Below are positions 15,348 through 24,428 of a DNA stretch of 26,619 bases, piece after piece (position 1 is the stretch's first letter; each line of letters starts with the position of its first letter). The translations under genes were made by a program, and so were the position numbers. Source of the stretch: CAYXSX01 sp964493095 (GTDB taxonomy: Bacteria > Pseudomonadota > Alphaproteobacteria > Micavibrionales > Micavibrionaceae); contig CAZBNG010000027.1 of NCBI GenBank assembly GCA_964493095.1, positions 1 through 26,619 of the forward strand, written 5' to 3'. Under the pieces are notes generated by a model. The model ran no database searches and was not told the DNA's origin. It saw nothing but the letters and a program-made list of their open reading frames with translations.

Positions 15348-17027
15348 TTAGAATTTGTCGAAATCAATAATTTTATCAGCGTATTTTTGCGCCGTTGGGC
15401 TGTGGCTTATCATAATGACACTCATCGTTTTTGACAGGTTTTTAAGGGTTTCCAACACTGTTTTTGCGCTTTCCTGATCCAGGGCGCTGGTTGGTTCATC
15501 CAGTATCAGGTAAGCAGGCTTGCGGATAACAGATCTTGCAATAGCGATACGTTGGCGCTGACCTCCTGAAATATTGGCCCCGCCTTCATAAAGTTGGAAA
15601 TTCAGACCTTCCGGCAGACCATCCACAAAGCGGTCAAGGTGGCAGAGTTTCAGGCATTTTTGAATATCAGCTTCAGATATGTTTTTACCATCCAGAATGA
15701 TGTTATCGCGTATCGTGCCGTTAAAGAGGAAGGGGAACTGGTCTACATAGCCGATATTGTTTCGCCAGAGCGCCGTATTAAGCTTCCTGAGATCGTCTTT
15801 TCCAACGATAACTGTGCCCGAATCGGGCGCGATCAGGTCGCATATCATATCGATGCAGGTGGTTTTCCCTCGTCCCGACTCACCTTTGAACATTGTAAGT
15901 TCTTTCGCGGGAACTTTGAAAGATATGCCGTTTAAAACCTGTTTCTTGCCGTATGAAAAAGTGACGTTTTTAAATTCTATATCTTGCGCGCCCTTGTTTG
16001 GTTTCTTGCCTTTTCTTTGTAGGCGCTCGGCGTTTCCCCGTGCGGCTTCTATTCCGTTTTGTATGGAAATTAGGCCCGCTTCCTGACCGAGAAATTTCTG
16101 GTAATCCGCCAGCATGGTATTTACCGAAGACATCAGGCGGTAATAAACCACGAGGATAAACATGATGTAGCCGGGCTCCATTGCAAGGTATTCCTTGAAA
16201 ATCAGCAGGCAAACAAGCGCAGAGGCAACGGTAACGGGATCCTGAATGTTCCTAAGGGTCTGGCCGACGATAATGCTGATTTCGTGGGCTTTTCGCAGTT
16301 CGTCAGAACCGCTGACTATATATTTTTCCAGGTATTTTTCTCTGCCTGTGGCCTTGGCTTCTTTCGCGCCGCGCAGGGCTTCGCCCATGTTTTTGGTGAT
16401 TTCATGAATATGTTGCGTGGTTTTAACCCCAGCCTTTCGTGATCGGCTGAGTGTGCTTTTTACGGTTATCAACAAAATCCCCGCGGTTAAAATCGAGAGA
16501 AACGTGGCCTCAGCGGAAAGCCAAAGAGCATAGGCCAGATAAATGGATACCTGAAGAGTTCCCGCCATTACACGTGCGGCGGAAATATAAGCCGTGGCAG
16601 CGCGAATAGAGTCGTTGCTCAGGACCGAAAGATTTTCTCCCAGTGATTTAGAGAGAATGAAATGAATGCGCGATTTTAAAATGGCATCAATAAAAGAAAT
16701 GCGCAGGTCATGGGAAAATCCGGATACATTACGGGCGATCAGCGTAAAGGCAACGCTTAAGATCAGGGATTTAAGAATAAAAGCGGCAACAACTATGCCT
16801 GAAAGCACATAGGGGCCAAGTGTGGCAAGTTTGTTTATAAAATCAGCGATATGACCCGCCGGTAATGCCGATCCCGTATCCAGGATGATCGTAATAAGGG
16901 GAAAAATTGCTGATATGCCCAGCGCTTCCAGAATGCTTGAAATCAAAAGGCAAAAACAAACCATTCCCATAGCTGCAGGGTAGCGCCTTGCCAGCAAAAT
17001 GATCGATTTTATTGATTTGTTCCGCAT
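15348..17027 (-). CDS. ABC exporter/flippase, fused membrane and ATPase domains (MsbA/PglK type)
   Basis: This 559-aa half-transporter has about six membrane helices in residues 1-310 (the first 'MGMVCFCLLISSILEALG') and a C-terminal ATPase. Walker A is 'GESGRGKT' (382-389, K388). The signature is 'SGGQ' (S487). Walker B with catalytic Glu is 'LILDEPTSALD' (E511). The H-loop is H542. All the key residues are present. This build is shared by lipid A flippase MsbA, the PglK oligosaccharide flippase and peptide or protein exporters. The glycan context favours flipping of a lipid-linked oligosaccharide across the inner membrane, but no dedicated polymerase or ligase is in view. It is transcribed opposite to both large operons from its own promoter region. 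Confidence 0.88.
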   Translation of the reverse strand: MRNKSIKSIILLARRYPAAMGMVCFCLLISSILEALGISAIFPLITIILDTGSALPAGHIADFINKLATLGPYVLSGIVVAAFILKSLILSVAFTLIARNVSGFSHDLRISFIDAILKSRIHFILSKSLGENLSVLSNDSIRAATAYISAARVMAGTLQVSIYLAYALWLSAEATFLSILTAGILLITVKSTLSRSRKAGVKTTQHIHEITKNMGEALRGAKEAKATGREKYLEKYIVSGSDELRKAHEISIIVGQTLRNIQDPVTVASALVCLLIFKEYLAMEPGYIMFILVVYYRLMSSVNTMLADYQKFLGQEAGLISIQNGIEAARGNAERLQRKGKKPNKGAQDIEFKNVTFSYGKKQVLNGISFKVPAKELTMFKGESGRGKTTCIDMICDLIAPDSGTVIVGKDDLRKLNTALWRNNIGYVDQFPFLFNGTIRDNIILDGKNISEADIQKCLKLCHLDRFVDGLPEGLNFQLYEGGANISGGQRQRIAIARSVIRKPAYLILDEPTSALDQESAKTVLETLKNLSKTMSVIMISHSPTAQKYADKIIDFDKF

Positions 17028-17039
17028 ACCCGTAATGGT

Positions 17040-17095
17040 GATTATGTTGATTTGTTATATAAACTCGTCATTATATAGGTCATAAATGCAGGCAG
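17040..17095. promoter_or_regulatory. Divergent promoter region between the ABC transporter and the legC operon
   Basis: The 95-bp intergenic region is strongly AT-rich, with TTATATAAA and ATTATATAGG near 17058-17080. Read in either direction these give TATAAT-like boxes. On the plus strand TTGATT lies 19 bp before TATATA, which is a long spacing. On the minus strand TATATAAT is present without a good -35. Overlapping divergent promoters are likely. Confidence 0.35.
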
Positions 17096-17122
17096 CGAAA
17101 GACTTAAAAGAGCGCGGAAACT

Positions 17123-18307
17123 ATGTCAGAGCATGATTTTAACCGGAAAATTCTGGAAACGCTGCAGGGCGTTTTGCCCAAGGGCCGACCGTTTATAGGT
17201 TTGCATGAACCCGTTTTTGAAGGTCGGGAACATGAGTATGTCAAATCATGTCTTGATACGCGCTGGGTATCTTATGCCGGGGAATATGTTCAGGAATTCG
17301 ATAGAAAACTTGCGGAGTATTGCGGGGTAAAGCATGCGGTTTGCGTGGCCAGTGGTACGGCGGCTCTGCATATGGCCCTGCTGGTGGCGGGTGCCCGGCA
17401 GGGGGATGAGGTGCTTATGCCTGCACTGACCTTCGTGGCGACGGCAAACGCGGCGGCTCAGCTCGGCGCTGTTCCGCATTTTATCGACAGTGATATGAAC
17501 ACGCTGGGCGTTGATCCTCGAAAACTTTCGAAATACCTGGAACAGATTGCTGATAGTGATGTGCAGGGGGCGTGCATCAATAAAAATACCGGGGCGCGCA
17601 TTGCCGCTATCGTGCCCGTTCATGTTTTCGGTCATCCCTGCGATATGGATGCCATTGTACAAATTGCCCGGCGCTATAATATTCCGTTGATTACAGATGC
17701 CGCGGAATCTCTTGGGTCTCTTTATAAGGGAAAACCCTCCGGGTCCTTCGGTGATCTGGCAACGCTGAGTTTTAACGGCAATAAGATTATTACAACGGGC
17801 GGCGGTGGTGCGGTTCTGACCGATGATGATGAACTGGCCGCGCGTGTGCGCCACCTAAGCACGACTGCTAAAATCAAACATAGCTGGCGTTTTATTCATG
17901 ACGAGGTGGGATACAACATACGCATGCCCAATATTAACGCGGCGCTGGGCGTGGCCGGGCTTGAATATATTGATGAATTGCTGGCGGCTAAACGTGAGCT
18001 GGCGCAGTCTTATGAGACGGCTTTTGCACCGCTTGAGGGCGTGCAATTTATAAAAGAGCCGGATTTTGCCGTAAGCAATTACTGGCTTAACGCCTTGCTT
18101 CTGGATGAGGATAAGGCGGAAAACCTTGAAGCCTTGCTGGAACTCGCCAATTCCGCCGCTGTTATGACCCGGCCCGTCTGGGACCTTATGAACAGTTTGC
18201 CAATGTATAAAAACTGTCCGTCTATGGTATTGGAGACGGCGCAGGATTTAGCGCGGCGCTTGATTAATATTCCATCGAGTGCTTTTCTGGCACCATCAAA
18301 ACACTAA
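17123..18307 (+). CDS. legC: LegC-family sugar aminotransferase
   Basis: LegC moves an amino group to C4 of the NDP-4-keto-6-deoxy-HexNAc made by LegB, on the way to legionaminic acid. This 394-aa fold-I PLP enzyme has 'CVASGTAALHMALLVAG', 'PVHVFGHPCDMDAI', 'LITDAAESLGSLY' (PLP Asp) and 'LSFNGNKIITTGGGG' with the Schiff-base lysine K221. The ending 'RRLINIPSSAFL' and the N-terminal helix before 'FIGLHEPVFEGREHEYV' are as I know them from the LegC family found beside NeuB-type synthases. GGAA lies 4-5 bp before the ATG. legB follows after 11 bp. Substrate nucleotide (UDP or GDP) is not readable. Confidence 0.88.
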   Translation: MSEHDFNRKILETLQGVLPKGRPFIGLHEPVFEGREHEYVKSCLDTRWVSYAGEYVQEFDRKLAEYCGVKHAVCVASGTAALHMALLVAGARQGDEVLMPALTFVATANAAAQLGAVPHFIDSDMNTLGVDPRKLSKYLEQIADSDVQGACINKNTGARIAAIVPVHVFGHPCDMDAIVQIARRYNIPLITDAAESLGSLYKGKPSGSFGDLATLSFNGNKIITTGGGGAVLTDDDELAARVRHLSTTAKIKHSWRFIHDEVGYNIRMPNINAALGVAGLEYIDELLAAKRELAQSYETAFAPLEGVQFIKEPDFAVSNYWLNALLLDEDKAENLEALLELANSAAVMTRPVWDLMNSLPMYKNCPSMVLETAQDLARRLINIPSSAFLAPSKH

Positions 18308-18318
18308 AAGCGGGAAAC

Positions 18319-19329
18319 ATGGATTTAAAAAATAAAAAAATTCTGGTGACGGGGGCGGACGGGTTTATCGGCTCGCACCTGACCGAGTACCTGATCGATC
18401 AGGGGTATGATGTGCGGGCCTTTGTTCTCTATAATTCCTTCAATTCATGGGGCTGGCTCGATACTCTTTCCAAAGAGAAAACCGAGGGTCTTGATGTTTT
18501 TTCCGGCGACCTACGCGATCCCAATGGTGTGCGCGAAGCGATGAAGGGCTGCGATGTTGTCCTGAATCTGGCGGCGCTGGTGGCTATTCCCTATTCCTAT
18601 CACTCGCCCGATACTTATGTGGACACCAATATAAAAGGCACATTGAACGTGTTGCAAGCCGCTCGCGATCTGGGAACACAGCGCATCGTTCACACATCGA
18701 CAAGCGAGGTGTACGGTACGGCTTTGAGCGTACCGATCAACGAAGATCATCCGCTACAGGGGCAATCACCGTACTCTGCCAGCAAGATTGGTGCAGATCA
18801 GGTGGCGCTGAGTTTTTACCGCTCCTTCGATACGCCCGTGATCGTGCTGCGGCCCTTTAACACTTATGGACCGCGCCAGTCGGCGCGCGCGGTTATCCCG
18901 ACGATTATTACCCAGCTTGCAAGTGGACGAGAGGAAATCCATTTAGGCAATCTTACTCCTACACGCGACTTTACTTTTGTTGGCGATACAGTGCGCGGGT
19001 TTGTGGCGGCGGCAACATGTGATGAAGCGGTGGGCGATGTCACGAATATCGGCAGCGGGTTTGAAATTTCTATTGAGGATACGGCCAAAGCAATCGCCAA
19101 AGCCATGGGAAAAAACATCAAAATTACAACAGACGAGCAGCGGCTGCGCCCGGAAAAAAGCGAGGTCGAAAGATTGTTTGCTGACACATCAAAGGCGCAA
19201 AAGCTTTTTGGGTGGTCCCCGGAATATGGCGGCCATGAAGGATTTGTGAAGGGATTAAAAATTACGGCGGAATGGTTTCAGGATGAAGCCAATCTGAAAC
19301 GATACAAGTCGGATCGCTATAATATTTGA
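18319..19329 (+). CDS. legB: LegB-type NAD-dependent sugar-nucleotide 4,6-dehydratase
   Basis: LegB removes water from NDP-GlcNAc to give the 4-keto-6-deoxy sugar used by LegC. It is a 336-aa extended SDR. 'VTGADGFIGSHL' binds NAD (residues 10-21). 'LYNSFNSWGWLDTL' is a segment characteristic of the LegB-like dehydratases found with LegC. 'HTSTSEVYGTA' is the active-site strand. 'YSASK' supplies Y152 and K156. It sits immediately after legC in the usual pairing. Pseudaminic-acid dehydratase PseB, the main alternative, has a different N-terminal part and pairs with PseC, so the legionaminic branch is preferred. Confidence 0.88.
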   Translation: MDLKNKKILVTGADGFIGSHLTEYLIDQGYDVRAFVLYNSFNSWGWLDTLSKEKTEGLDVFSGDLRDPNGVREAMKGCDVVLNLAALVAIPYSYHSPDTYVDTNIKGTLNVLQAARDLGTQRIVHTSTSEVYGTALSVPINEDHPLQGQSPYSASKIGADQVALSFYRSFDTPVIVLRPFNTYGPRQSARAVIPTIITQLASGREEIHLGNLTPTRDFTFVGDTVRGFVAAATCDEAVGDVTNIGSGFEISIEDTAKAIAKAMGKNIKITTDEQRLRPEKSEVERLFADTSKAQKLFGWSPEYGGHEGFVKGLKITAEWFQDEANLKRYKSDRYNI

Positions 19330-19345
19330 AAATCAGGGGCAAAAA

Positions 19346-20032
19346 ATGGTAGATGCTGATTACAAAATGCATTGGGATGAAAAATTCAAGGCCCAGAGCT
19401 GGGGGCGTTATCCGCCGGAAGACCTTGTGCGTTTTATGGGGCGTAATTACAAAAATTGCGACCGTGCTGGCGTAAAAATTCTTGAGGTAGGTTGTGGGCC
19501 TGGCGCCAATATGTGGTTTCTGCACCGCGAAGGTTACAACGTCGCGGGTATAGACGGCTCCCCCACTGCTATCGATCAGGCACGCGCCAGACTTGCCGAA
19601 GAAAACGCCGGGCTTAATCCGGTAGCTCCTGATTTGCGCGTCGGTGATTTTTCCGTGCTTCCCTGGGAAGACAAAACATTTGACGTGGTGGTCGATATTT
19701 TTTCCATTTACGCAAATACTTCGGGAATTATTAGCAAAACCGTTGCGGAAGTTGAGCGCGTGCTTAAACCCGGCGGAGATTTTTATACGAAATTCTGGAG
19801 CCGCGGCTGTGCAGGATATGGCCAAGGTAAAAAAATCGAAGACGGCACCTATGATGAAATTCCATCCGGCCCATGCGCGCATATGGGCGTGTCACATTTT
19901 TTTGATCGCGCTGAAATAGACAGGGTCTTCGGGGCTTTTAGGATTATTGCAATCGATGTTGTCACGCGTACAGACAAGGCGCGTAACGAGGATGTGATAG
20001 AGGAATATCACTGCCATTTTAAAAAACCTTAA
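19346..20032 (+). CDS. Class I SAM-dependent methyltransferase inside the leg operon
   Basis: This 228-aa protein has a clean SAM-binding site 'ILEVGCGPGANMWFL' (E47-G53 core), 'VAGIDGSPTAIDQA' with the ribose-binding Asp, 'LPWEDKTFDVVVDIFSIY' and 'EVERVLKPGGDFYTKFWS', the Methyltransf_11 pattern. It starts 16 bp after legB and ends 29 bp before legG, so it is an integral part of the operon. Methylation of a nonulosonic acid precursor or of its N-acyl group is the obvious inference, since methylated legionaminic acids are known from other bacteria; the actual acceptor is unknown. Confidence 0.83.
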   Translation: MVDADYKMHWDEKFKAQSWGRYPPEDLVRFMGRNYKNCDRAGVKILEVGCGPGANMWFLHREGYNVAGIDGSPTAIDQARARLAEENAGLNPVAPDLRVGDFSVLPWEDKTFDVVVDIFSIYANTSGIISKTVAEVERVLKPGGDFYTKFWSRGCAGYGQGKKIEDGTYDEIPSGPCAHMGVSHFFDRAEIDRVFGAFRIIAIDVVTRTDKARNEDVIEEYHCHFKKP

Positions 20033-20061
20033 CCGGCAATCGTGGCGGGAGCTAAAAAAAT

Positions 20062-21219
20062 ATGAAGCGCGTTCATTTTGTAACCCTTAGCCGTTCTGAT
20101 TATGCCAGTACAAAGCCGGTCATTATGGCCGCGCAAAACGATCCTGATATTGATGTAAAAGTGATTGCCGGCGGTGCGCATCTGCTGGAGCGTTATGGCG
20201 ATACCATTAACGATGTCAGGGCGGATTGCGACGATGTCGTTATCGCCAAATTCCTGCGTGAGGATGACAATAGCGACGCCGATATGGCGGCGGCTTATGC
20301 GCGCGCCTGCACTGAAATCGCGCGCATATTAACCGAAGATACGCCCGATATTCTTTTTATCCTGGGTGACCGCTGGGAGATGCAGGCCGCGGCCGGGGTT
20401 GCTTCGATGCTGCGCATTCCCATCGCTCATCATTCCGGCGGTGATATTACGCAGGGGTCGGCGGACAACCAGACGCGCTATGTTCTCAGCGCGCTTTCCC
20501 ATCTTCATTTCACAGCGCTGGAGGAACATGCGCGCCGTCTTATCGCCATGGGAGAAGAGCCGTGGCGCGTCACGGCAACGGGGGAGCCCGCGTTGATGGG
20601 CCTGAAAAACTTTTCCTCAGAAATTGACGATATTCATCATGTGTTAGGAATTAAGCCAGCAAGCGCTTTTGTGCTGGCGACCTTTCATCCCACCTCGTAT
20701 GATCCTCTGCCGCCGGAGAGACAGATCGATGAATTTTTAAAAGCGCTCGATTTAATCAGCGATCAAATCATTCTGACCGCTCCTAATCCCGATCCGGGGA
20801 GCGCATCCTTTGCTGATAAAATTTCGGCTTACGCCGCTACCCGCGATCATGTGCATTTATTTGAAAGCCTGGGGGCTGCCCGGTATTACGCCGCCATGGA
20901 AAAGGCCGAATTTATGATAGGCAATTCCTCCAGCGGGCTTTGGGAAGCGCCAAGCTTTGGTTTGCCCGTGATCAATATCGGCCCGCGGCAGGACGGGCGC
21001 GTGCGCGGTGCCAACGTTGTGGATGTACCCTTGGAGCCGGAAGCCGTTAGGACGGCAATTGGAAAAATAAGCGCGCCGAATTTCATTGCCGGTGCTAAAG
21101 AGGCACAAAACCCTTATGTGCGAGAGGATACTCTGGCGCTTATTCTCGACAAGCTTAAATCCGCACCAAACAGGAAAGCGCTTCTGGCTAAAAAACTGAT
21201 TGATCCTCTGGGGCAGTGA
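20062..21219 (+). CDS. legG: Hydrolysing NDP-sugar 2-epimerase LegG/NeuC
   Basis: This enzyme inverts C2 and releases the nucleotide, giving the free 2,4-diamido-6-deoxymannose (LegG) or ManNAc (NeuC). The 385-aa length and the segments 'ILGDRWEMQAAAG', 'AHHSGGDITQGSADNQTR' (H123, H124) and 'FMIGNSSSGLWEAPSFGLPVINIG' identify the NeuC/LegG group of hydrolysing 2-epimerases, distinct from WecB. LegC and LegB in the same operon make the LegG substrate more likely than UDP-GlcNAc. The stop codon TGA overlaps the next ATG by one base (TGATG). Confidence 0.88.
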   Translation: MKRVHFVTLSRSDYASTKPVIMAAQNDPDIDVKVIAGGAHLLERYGDTINDVRADCDDVVIAKFLREDDNSDADMAAAYARACTEIARILTEDTPDILFILGDRWEMQAAAGVASMLRIPIAHHSGGDITQGSADNQTRYVLSALSHLHFTALEEHARRLIAMGEEPWRVTATGEPALMGLKNFSSEIDDIHHVLGIKPASAFVLATFHPTSYDPLPPERQIDEFLKALDLISDQIILTAPNPDPGSASFADKISAYAATRDHVHLFESLGAARYYAAMEKAEFMIGNSSSGLWEAPSFGLPVINIGPRQDGRVRGANVVDVPLEPEAVRTAIGKISAPNFIAGAKEAQNPYVREDTLALILDKLKSAPNRKALLAKKLIDPLGQ

Positions 21220-22262
21220 TGGACTTTACCCTGATCACAGCCGCAGAAACACAAAAATGGCGGGAGGTGCTCGCCCGTTTTCCGCGCGTGGATGTTTGCC
21301 AGATACCGGAATATCACAGCGCTTACGCCTCGCAGGCGGCGGGGACGCGGGCGTTGCTCTGGCACCGTGAAAGCGGTGGGTGGCATTTTGCCTATCCCTT
21401 CCTGCTTACCCCCGTGGTGATAGGGGGGAAAGATACGGGATATTTTGATATCAGCGCCGTATACGGCTATTCCGGGGCTTTAAGTACTCACGAAGACCCC
21501 GATTTCCTCGAACAATCCTGGGAAATATTTGATCGCTGGGCGCTGGAGCAACGCATTATTGCGGAATTCAACCGCTACAGTATTTACGCGGGGACGGAGC
21601 GTTTTGCGCACCCTCAGGCAAAAGTTGAATTTAACCGGCCTTCAAACGTTTCTCACCTTAACGGCGATGACGAGGCGCTTTTTGCGGCGCTGGGAAAGAA
21701 AACGCGTAACATGATCCGCAAGGCGGAAAAGGCAGGAATTACGGCACGGGTTCTTGATCCCCAAGAATGGCTTGGACCGTTTCGGGAGCTTTATGCCGTA
21801 ACGATGCGCCGGAATGATGCGGATGAGTATTTTGATTACGACGATCATTATTACGAGGCGCTGTTTTCCCTGCCCTCCGACGAATTGCGTCTTTTCGGGG
21901 CCTTTCATGAGGGAAATCTTGTGGCTGCCGCGATGGCGCTACGTCATGGTCAGAGCGCGCTTTACCATCTGGGCGCCAGCCTGCACGAGTTTTCAGCGCT
22001 TGGTGCAGGCAATATGGTGATGTACGAGATGAGCCGCACGCTGGGGCGCGAGGGGGTTACTTTCCTCACCGTGGGAGGCGGACGTACGACCGCGCCGGAT
22101 GATCCGCTATACCGGTTTAAGAAAAGCAATGCCACCGATCCTGCCGAGTATAAAATCGGCAAACGGATCGTGGACCCGGAAGGCTACGGAAATATTGTCA
22201 AACGCTGGGAAAACCTATACAAAAGCGGGGTTAACAAGGAACACCTGATCTTCTGGCGCTAG
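21219..22262 (+). CDS. FemAB/GNAT-like acyltransferase, candidate replacement for LegH
   Basis: This 347-aa protein of the GNAT-fold FemAB/BioF2-like superfamily has 'AALGKKTRNMIRKAEKAGI' (the family's basic helix), 'FGAFHEGNLVAAAMALRHG' and a C-terminal 'FLTVGGGRTTAPDDPLYRFKKS' with the Gly-rich turn before 'fKk'. Characterised relatives transfer aminoacyl or acyl groups to amines. The legionaminic pathway needs N-acetylation of the 4-amino sugar between LegC and LegG, normally by a hexapeptide-repeat LegH. None is visible, so this gene, coupled by a TGATG overlap to legG, is the best candidate. A GTG 3 bp upstream (21216) is in frame, but the ATG at 21219 fits the overlap. It is distinct from the similar gene at 7455. 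Acyl donor unknown. Confidence 0.75.
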   Translation: MDFTLITAAETQKWREVLARFPRVDVCQIPEYHSAYASQAAGTRALLWHRESGGWHFAYPFLLTPVVIGGKDTGYFDISAVYGYSGALSTHEDPDFLEQSWEIFDRWALEQRIIAEFNRYSIYAGTERFAHPQAKVEFNRPSNVSHLNGDDEALFAALGKKTRNMIRKAEKAGITARVLDPQEWLGPFRELYAVTMRRNDADEYFDYDDHYYEALFSLPSDELRLFGAFHEGNLVAAAMALRHGQSALYHLGASLHEFSALGAGNMVMYEMSRTLGREGVTFLTVGGGRTTAPDDPLYRFKKSNATDPAEYKIGKRIVDPEGYGNIVKRWENLYKSGVNKEHLIFWR

Positions 22263-22272
22263 TACGGTAATT

Positions 22273-23349
22273 ATGGATTTTGTGGCAAACCAGTTTGAGT
22301 TTAATCCCGGCGAGCGCTGCATTGTGATCGGTGAGATCGGCGTGAATCATAACGGCGATGCTGATCTTCTATTCAAATTAATTGATGAAGGTATCGCGGC
22401 GGGACTTGATGTGATCAAGTTGCAGCGCTTTAACGCGGCCCTTGAAATCTCGCGTCATGCGGCGCTGGCCGATTATCAGGCGGAAGCCGGAATGGTGGAA
22501 AACCAGCTTACGATGGCGCAGGCTCTTGAGCTGCCCGATGATGTTATCGTTAAGGCCTTTGAACATTGTCGCGAAAAGGGCGTAGGGTTCCTGTGCACGG
22601 CTTTCGAGCATGAAAGTGTCGATTTTCTGGCGGACAGGCTCGGGGTAAGCACGGTGAAAGTGCCTTCTCCGGAAATCAGCAACAAGCCGCTGCTGGAATA
22701 TATGGCCCGCAAGTTCAAATCGCTTCTGGTATCTACCGGGGCGAGTTCCATGGATGAGGTCGAGCAGGCGCTTTCATGGATTAAGAGCGCCGCGCCGCAG
22801 GAGCCTGAACTGGCCCTGATGCACTGCACGTCGCAATACCCGGCCCCGCTGGAGCAGGCCAACCTGAAGGCGATTGTAACCATGCGCGCGCAATTCGCCC
22901 TGCCCGTGGGATATTCCGATCATACGCTTGGCATGGAAGCGGCAATCATAACTGCGGCGCTGGGCGGGGCGATGATCGAGAAGCACTACACTCTGGACAA
23001 AACCATGGAGGGTCCTGATCACCGGGCTTCGGCGGATATAGCGGAACTTAAATCGCTGGTGGAGGCCGTACGCAGGGTTCATACGGCGCTGGGCAGCGGG
23101 GTGAAAGTCCCGGCTGCTGCCGAAAGCGAAACAAGGCCGAAAATTCGTAAAAGCCTGTATGTGCATGCGCCGCAGATGGCGGCCGGTACGATTTTGACCG
23201 CCGACATGATTGAAAACCGCGTTATCGGGGTGAAACGCCCTTATAATGACAATGCGCTCAGTCCTGAAGAATTCGAGCATTATATTGGGCGGGAACTGAA
23301 GGCCGATAAGGGGCATGACGAACCGCTTTTAAAAGAGGATTTTAAATAG
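22273..23349 (+). CDS. legI: Legionaminic/sialic acid synthase (NeuB family)
   Basis: NeuB-family enzymes condense phosphoenolpyruvate with a 6-carbon mannose derivative to form a nine-carbon nonulosonic acid, in the cytoplasm. The 358-aa protein has the TIM-barrel start 'VIGEIGVNHNGDADLLFKLI', 'VIKLQRF', 'STVKVPSPEISNKPLLEYM', 'LLVSTGASSMDEVEQAL', 'LMHCTSQYPAP' and 'GYSDHTLGMEAAIITAALGG'. These are followed by 'IEKHYTLDKTMEGPDHRASAD', with metal and substrate residues. A C-terminal antifreeze-like (SAF) domain begins near residue 290 ('KSLYVHAPQMAAGTILTADM'). Operon partners point to legionaminic acid and not Neu5Ac as the product. Confidence 0.92.
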   Translation: MDFVANQFEFNPGERCIVIGEIGVNHNGDADLLFKLIDEGIAAGLDVIKLQRFNAALEISRHAALADYQAEAGMVENQLTMAQALELPDDVIVKAFEHCREKGVGFLCTAFEHESVDFLADRLGVSTVKVPSPEISNKPLLEYMARKFKSLLVSTGASSMDEVEQALSWIKSAAPQEPELALMHCTSQYPAPLEQANLKAIVTMRAQFALPVGYSDHTLGMEAAIITAALGGAMIEKHYTLDKTMEGPDHRASADIAELKSLVEAVRRVHTALGSGVKVPAAAESETRPKIRKSLYVHAPQMAAGTILTADMIENRVIGVKRPYNDNALSPEEFEHYIGRELKADKGHDEPLLKEDFK

Positions 23350-23351
23350 GC

Positions 23352-24428
23352 ATGGGCAATAAAATCCTGATTGTTTCTTTCGGCAGTATCGGGCAACGCC
23401 ATTTGCGCAATGCGCGGGCGCTAATGCCGGGAGCGGAAATTGCTGTCTACCGCCAGCATACCAAAGGCGAAAGGCAGGTTCCCGAGGGAGCCGACGTGGT
23501 TTTCGACAACCTGAGCGATGCGCTGGAATTTGCGCCGCAGGCGGTTATCATTGCCTCTCCCGCTAATACACATTTGGAAAACTCCCGCGCCTTTCTTGAA
23601 CGTGGCGCGCATTTGTTTATTGAAAAGCCGCTGGCGGCGGATATGAACGGTGTTGAGGATTTTCTGCAAGCCGCCATGAAAGCGTCGTCTTTTGTTATGG
23701 TGGGTTATGTTTTGCGGTTTCTGCCCGCCATGCATTTTATTCGTAAAATTTTAAGTGAAGGGAAAATCGGCGATATCCGCACGGCGCATGTGCAGGTGGG
23801 GCAATACCTTCCCGACTGGCGTCCGGATAGCGATTACCGCAAGGGTGTGAGCGCGCAAAAGGCGCTGGGCGGCGGTGCTTTATTGGAACTAAGTCACGAG
23901 CTTGATTATGCTACATGGCTTTTCGGCAAGCCGGACACCCTGCAATGTTCCCGTGCAAAACTGAGTGATCTTGAGATCGACGTAGAGGACAGCGCGCATG
24001 TGATTTTGGAATACGGCGCTGAAAAACCTGTAAAACGGGTCATGGTGCAACTGGATTTTCTCAAGCGCGTTGCCACCATGCGCCTTGAAGTTGTCGGCTC
24101 ACAGGGCACGATTATTGCCGACCTGATTAAAGAGAAAGTTACGCTGTTTTCGCCGGAGCATCCAGAGGGGAAAAATCTGGAATTTAAAGCGTCCGAAACA
24201 GGTAATGAGATTTACATGCGCCAGTTCGATTTCTTTTTCTCAAAAGCGTTTGACGGTTATTCACCAATATTTCCTGAAACCGCTGGATTTAAGGATTATG
24301 TGAGCCCGGCTCAGGCGGCTGATATTTTAAAGCTAGTGGATCTGGCCAAGGCTGCGGATGAAAAAGGGCAACGCGTAGTCTATGAAAGCGTTTCGCAAAA
24401 AGCGGCGAATAAGGAGAAAGCGGCATGA
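23352..24428 (+). CDS. Gfo/Idh/MocA-family oxidoreductase
   Basis: This 358-aa NAD(P)-dependent oxidoreductase has the Rossmann start 'ILIVSFGSIGQRHLRNA', then 'VIIASPANTHLENSRAFLERG' and the family hallmark 'EKP' (E91-P93). The C-terminal alpha/beta domain has 'GGGALLELSHELDYATWLFG', which holds the usual catalytic His region. It lies 2 bp after legI and overlaps legF by 4 bp. In Campylobacter jejuni the legionaminic flagellin-glycosylation cluster has ptm genes in the order synthase, epimerase, ptmE, ptmF, ptmB, ptmA, and I believe PtmF is an oxidoreductase-like protein of this kind. The place here, just before the cytidylyltransferase, is the same. Exact reaction unknown. Confidence 0.85.
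   Translation: MGNKILIVSFGSIGQRHLRNARALMPGAEIAVYRQHTKGERQVPEGADVVFDNLSDALEFAPQAVIIASPANTHLENSRAFLERGAHLFIEKPLAADMNGVEDFLQAAMKASSFVMVGYVLRFLPAMHFIRKILSEGKIGDIRTAHVQVGQYLPDWRPDSDYRKGVSAQKALGGGALLELSHELDYATWLFGKPDTLQCSRAKLSDLEIDVEDSAHVILEYGAEKPVKRVMVQLDFLKRVATMRLEVVGSQGTIIADLIKEKVTLFSPEHPEGKNLEFKASETGNEIYMRQFDFFFSKAFDGYSPIFPETAGFKDYVSPAQAADILKLVDLAKAADEKGQRVVYESVSQKAANKEKAA

Noticed and set aside
17246..17854. 202-residue minus-strand open frame opposite legC
   Set aside because: It is a shadow of a strongly supported gene, rich in Arg, His and Asn as expected of an antisense frame, with no recognisable motif.
19262..19882. 206-residue minus-strand open frame opposite the leg-operon methyltransferase
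   Set aside because: It is antisense to a gene with clear SAM motifs; no family features or start signal.
22774..23316. 180-residue minus-strand open frame opposite legI
   Set aside because: It is antisense to a clear NeuB-family gene; composition is that of a shadow frame.
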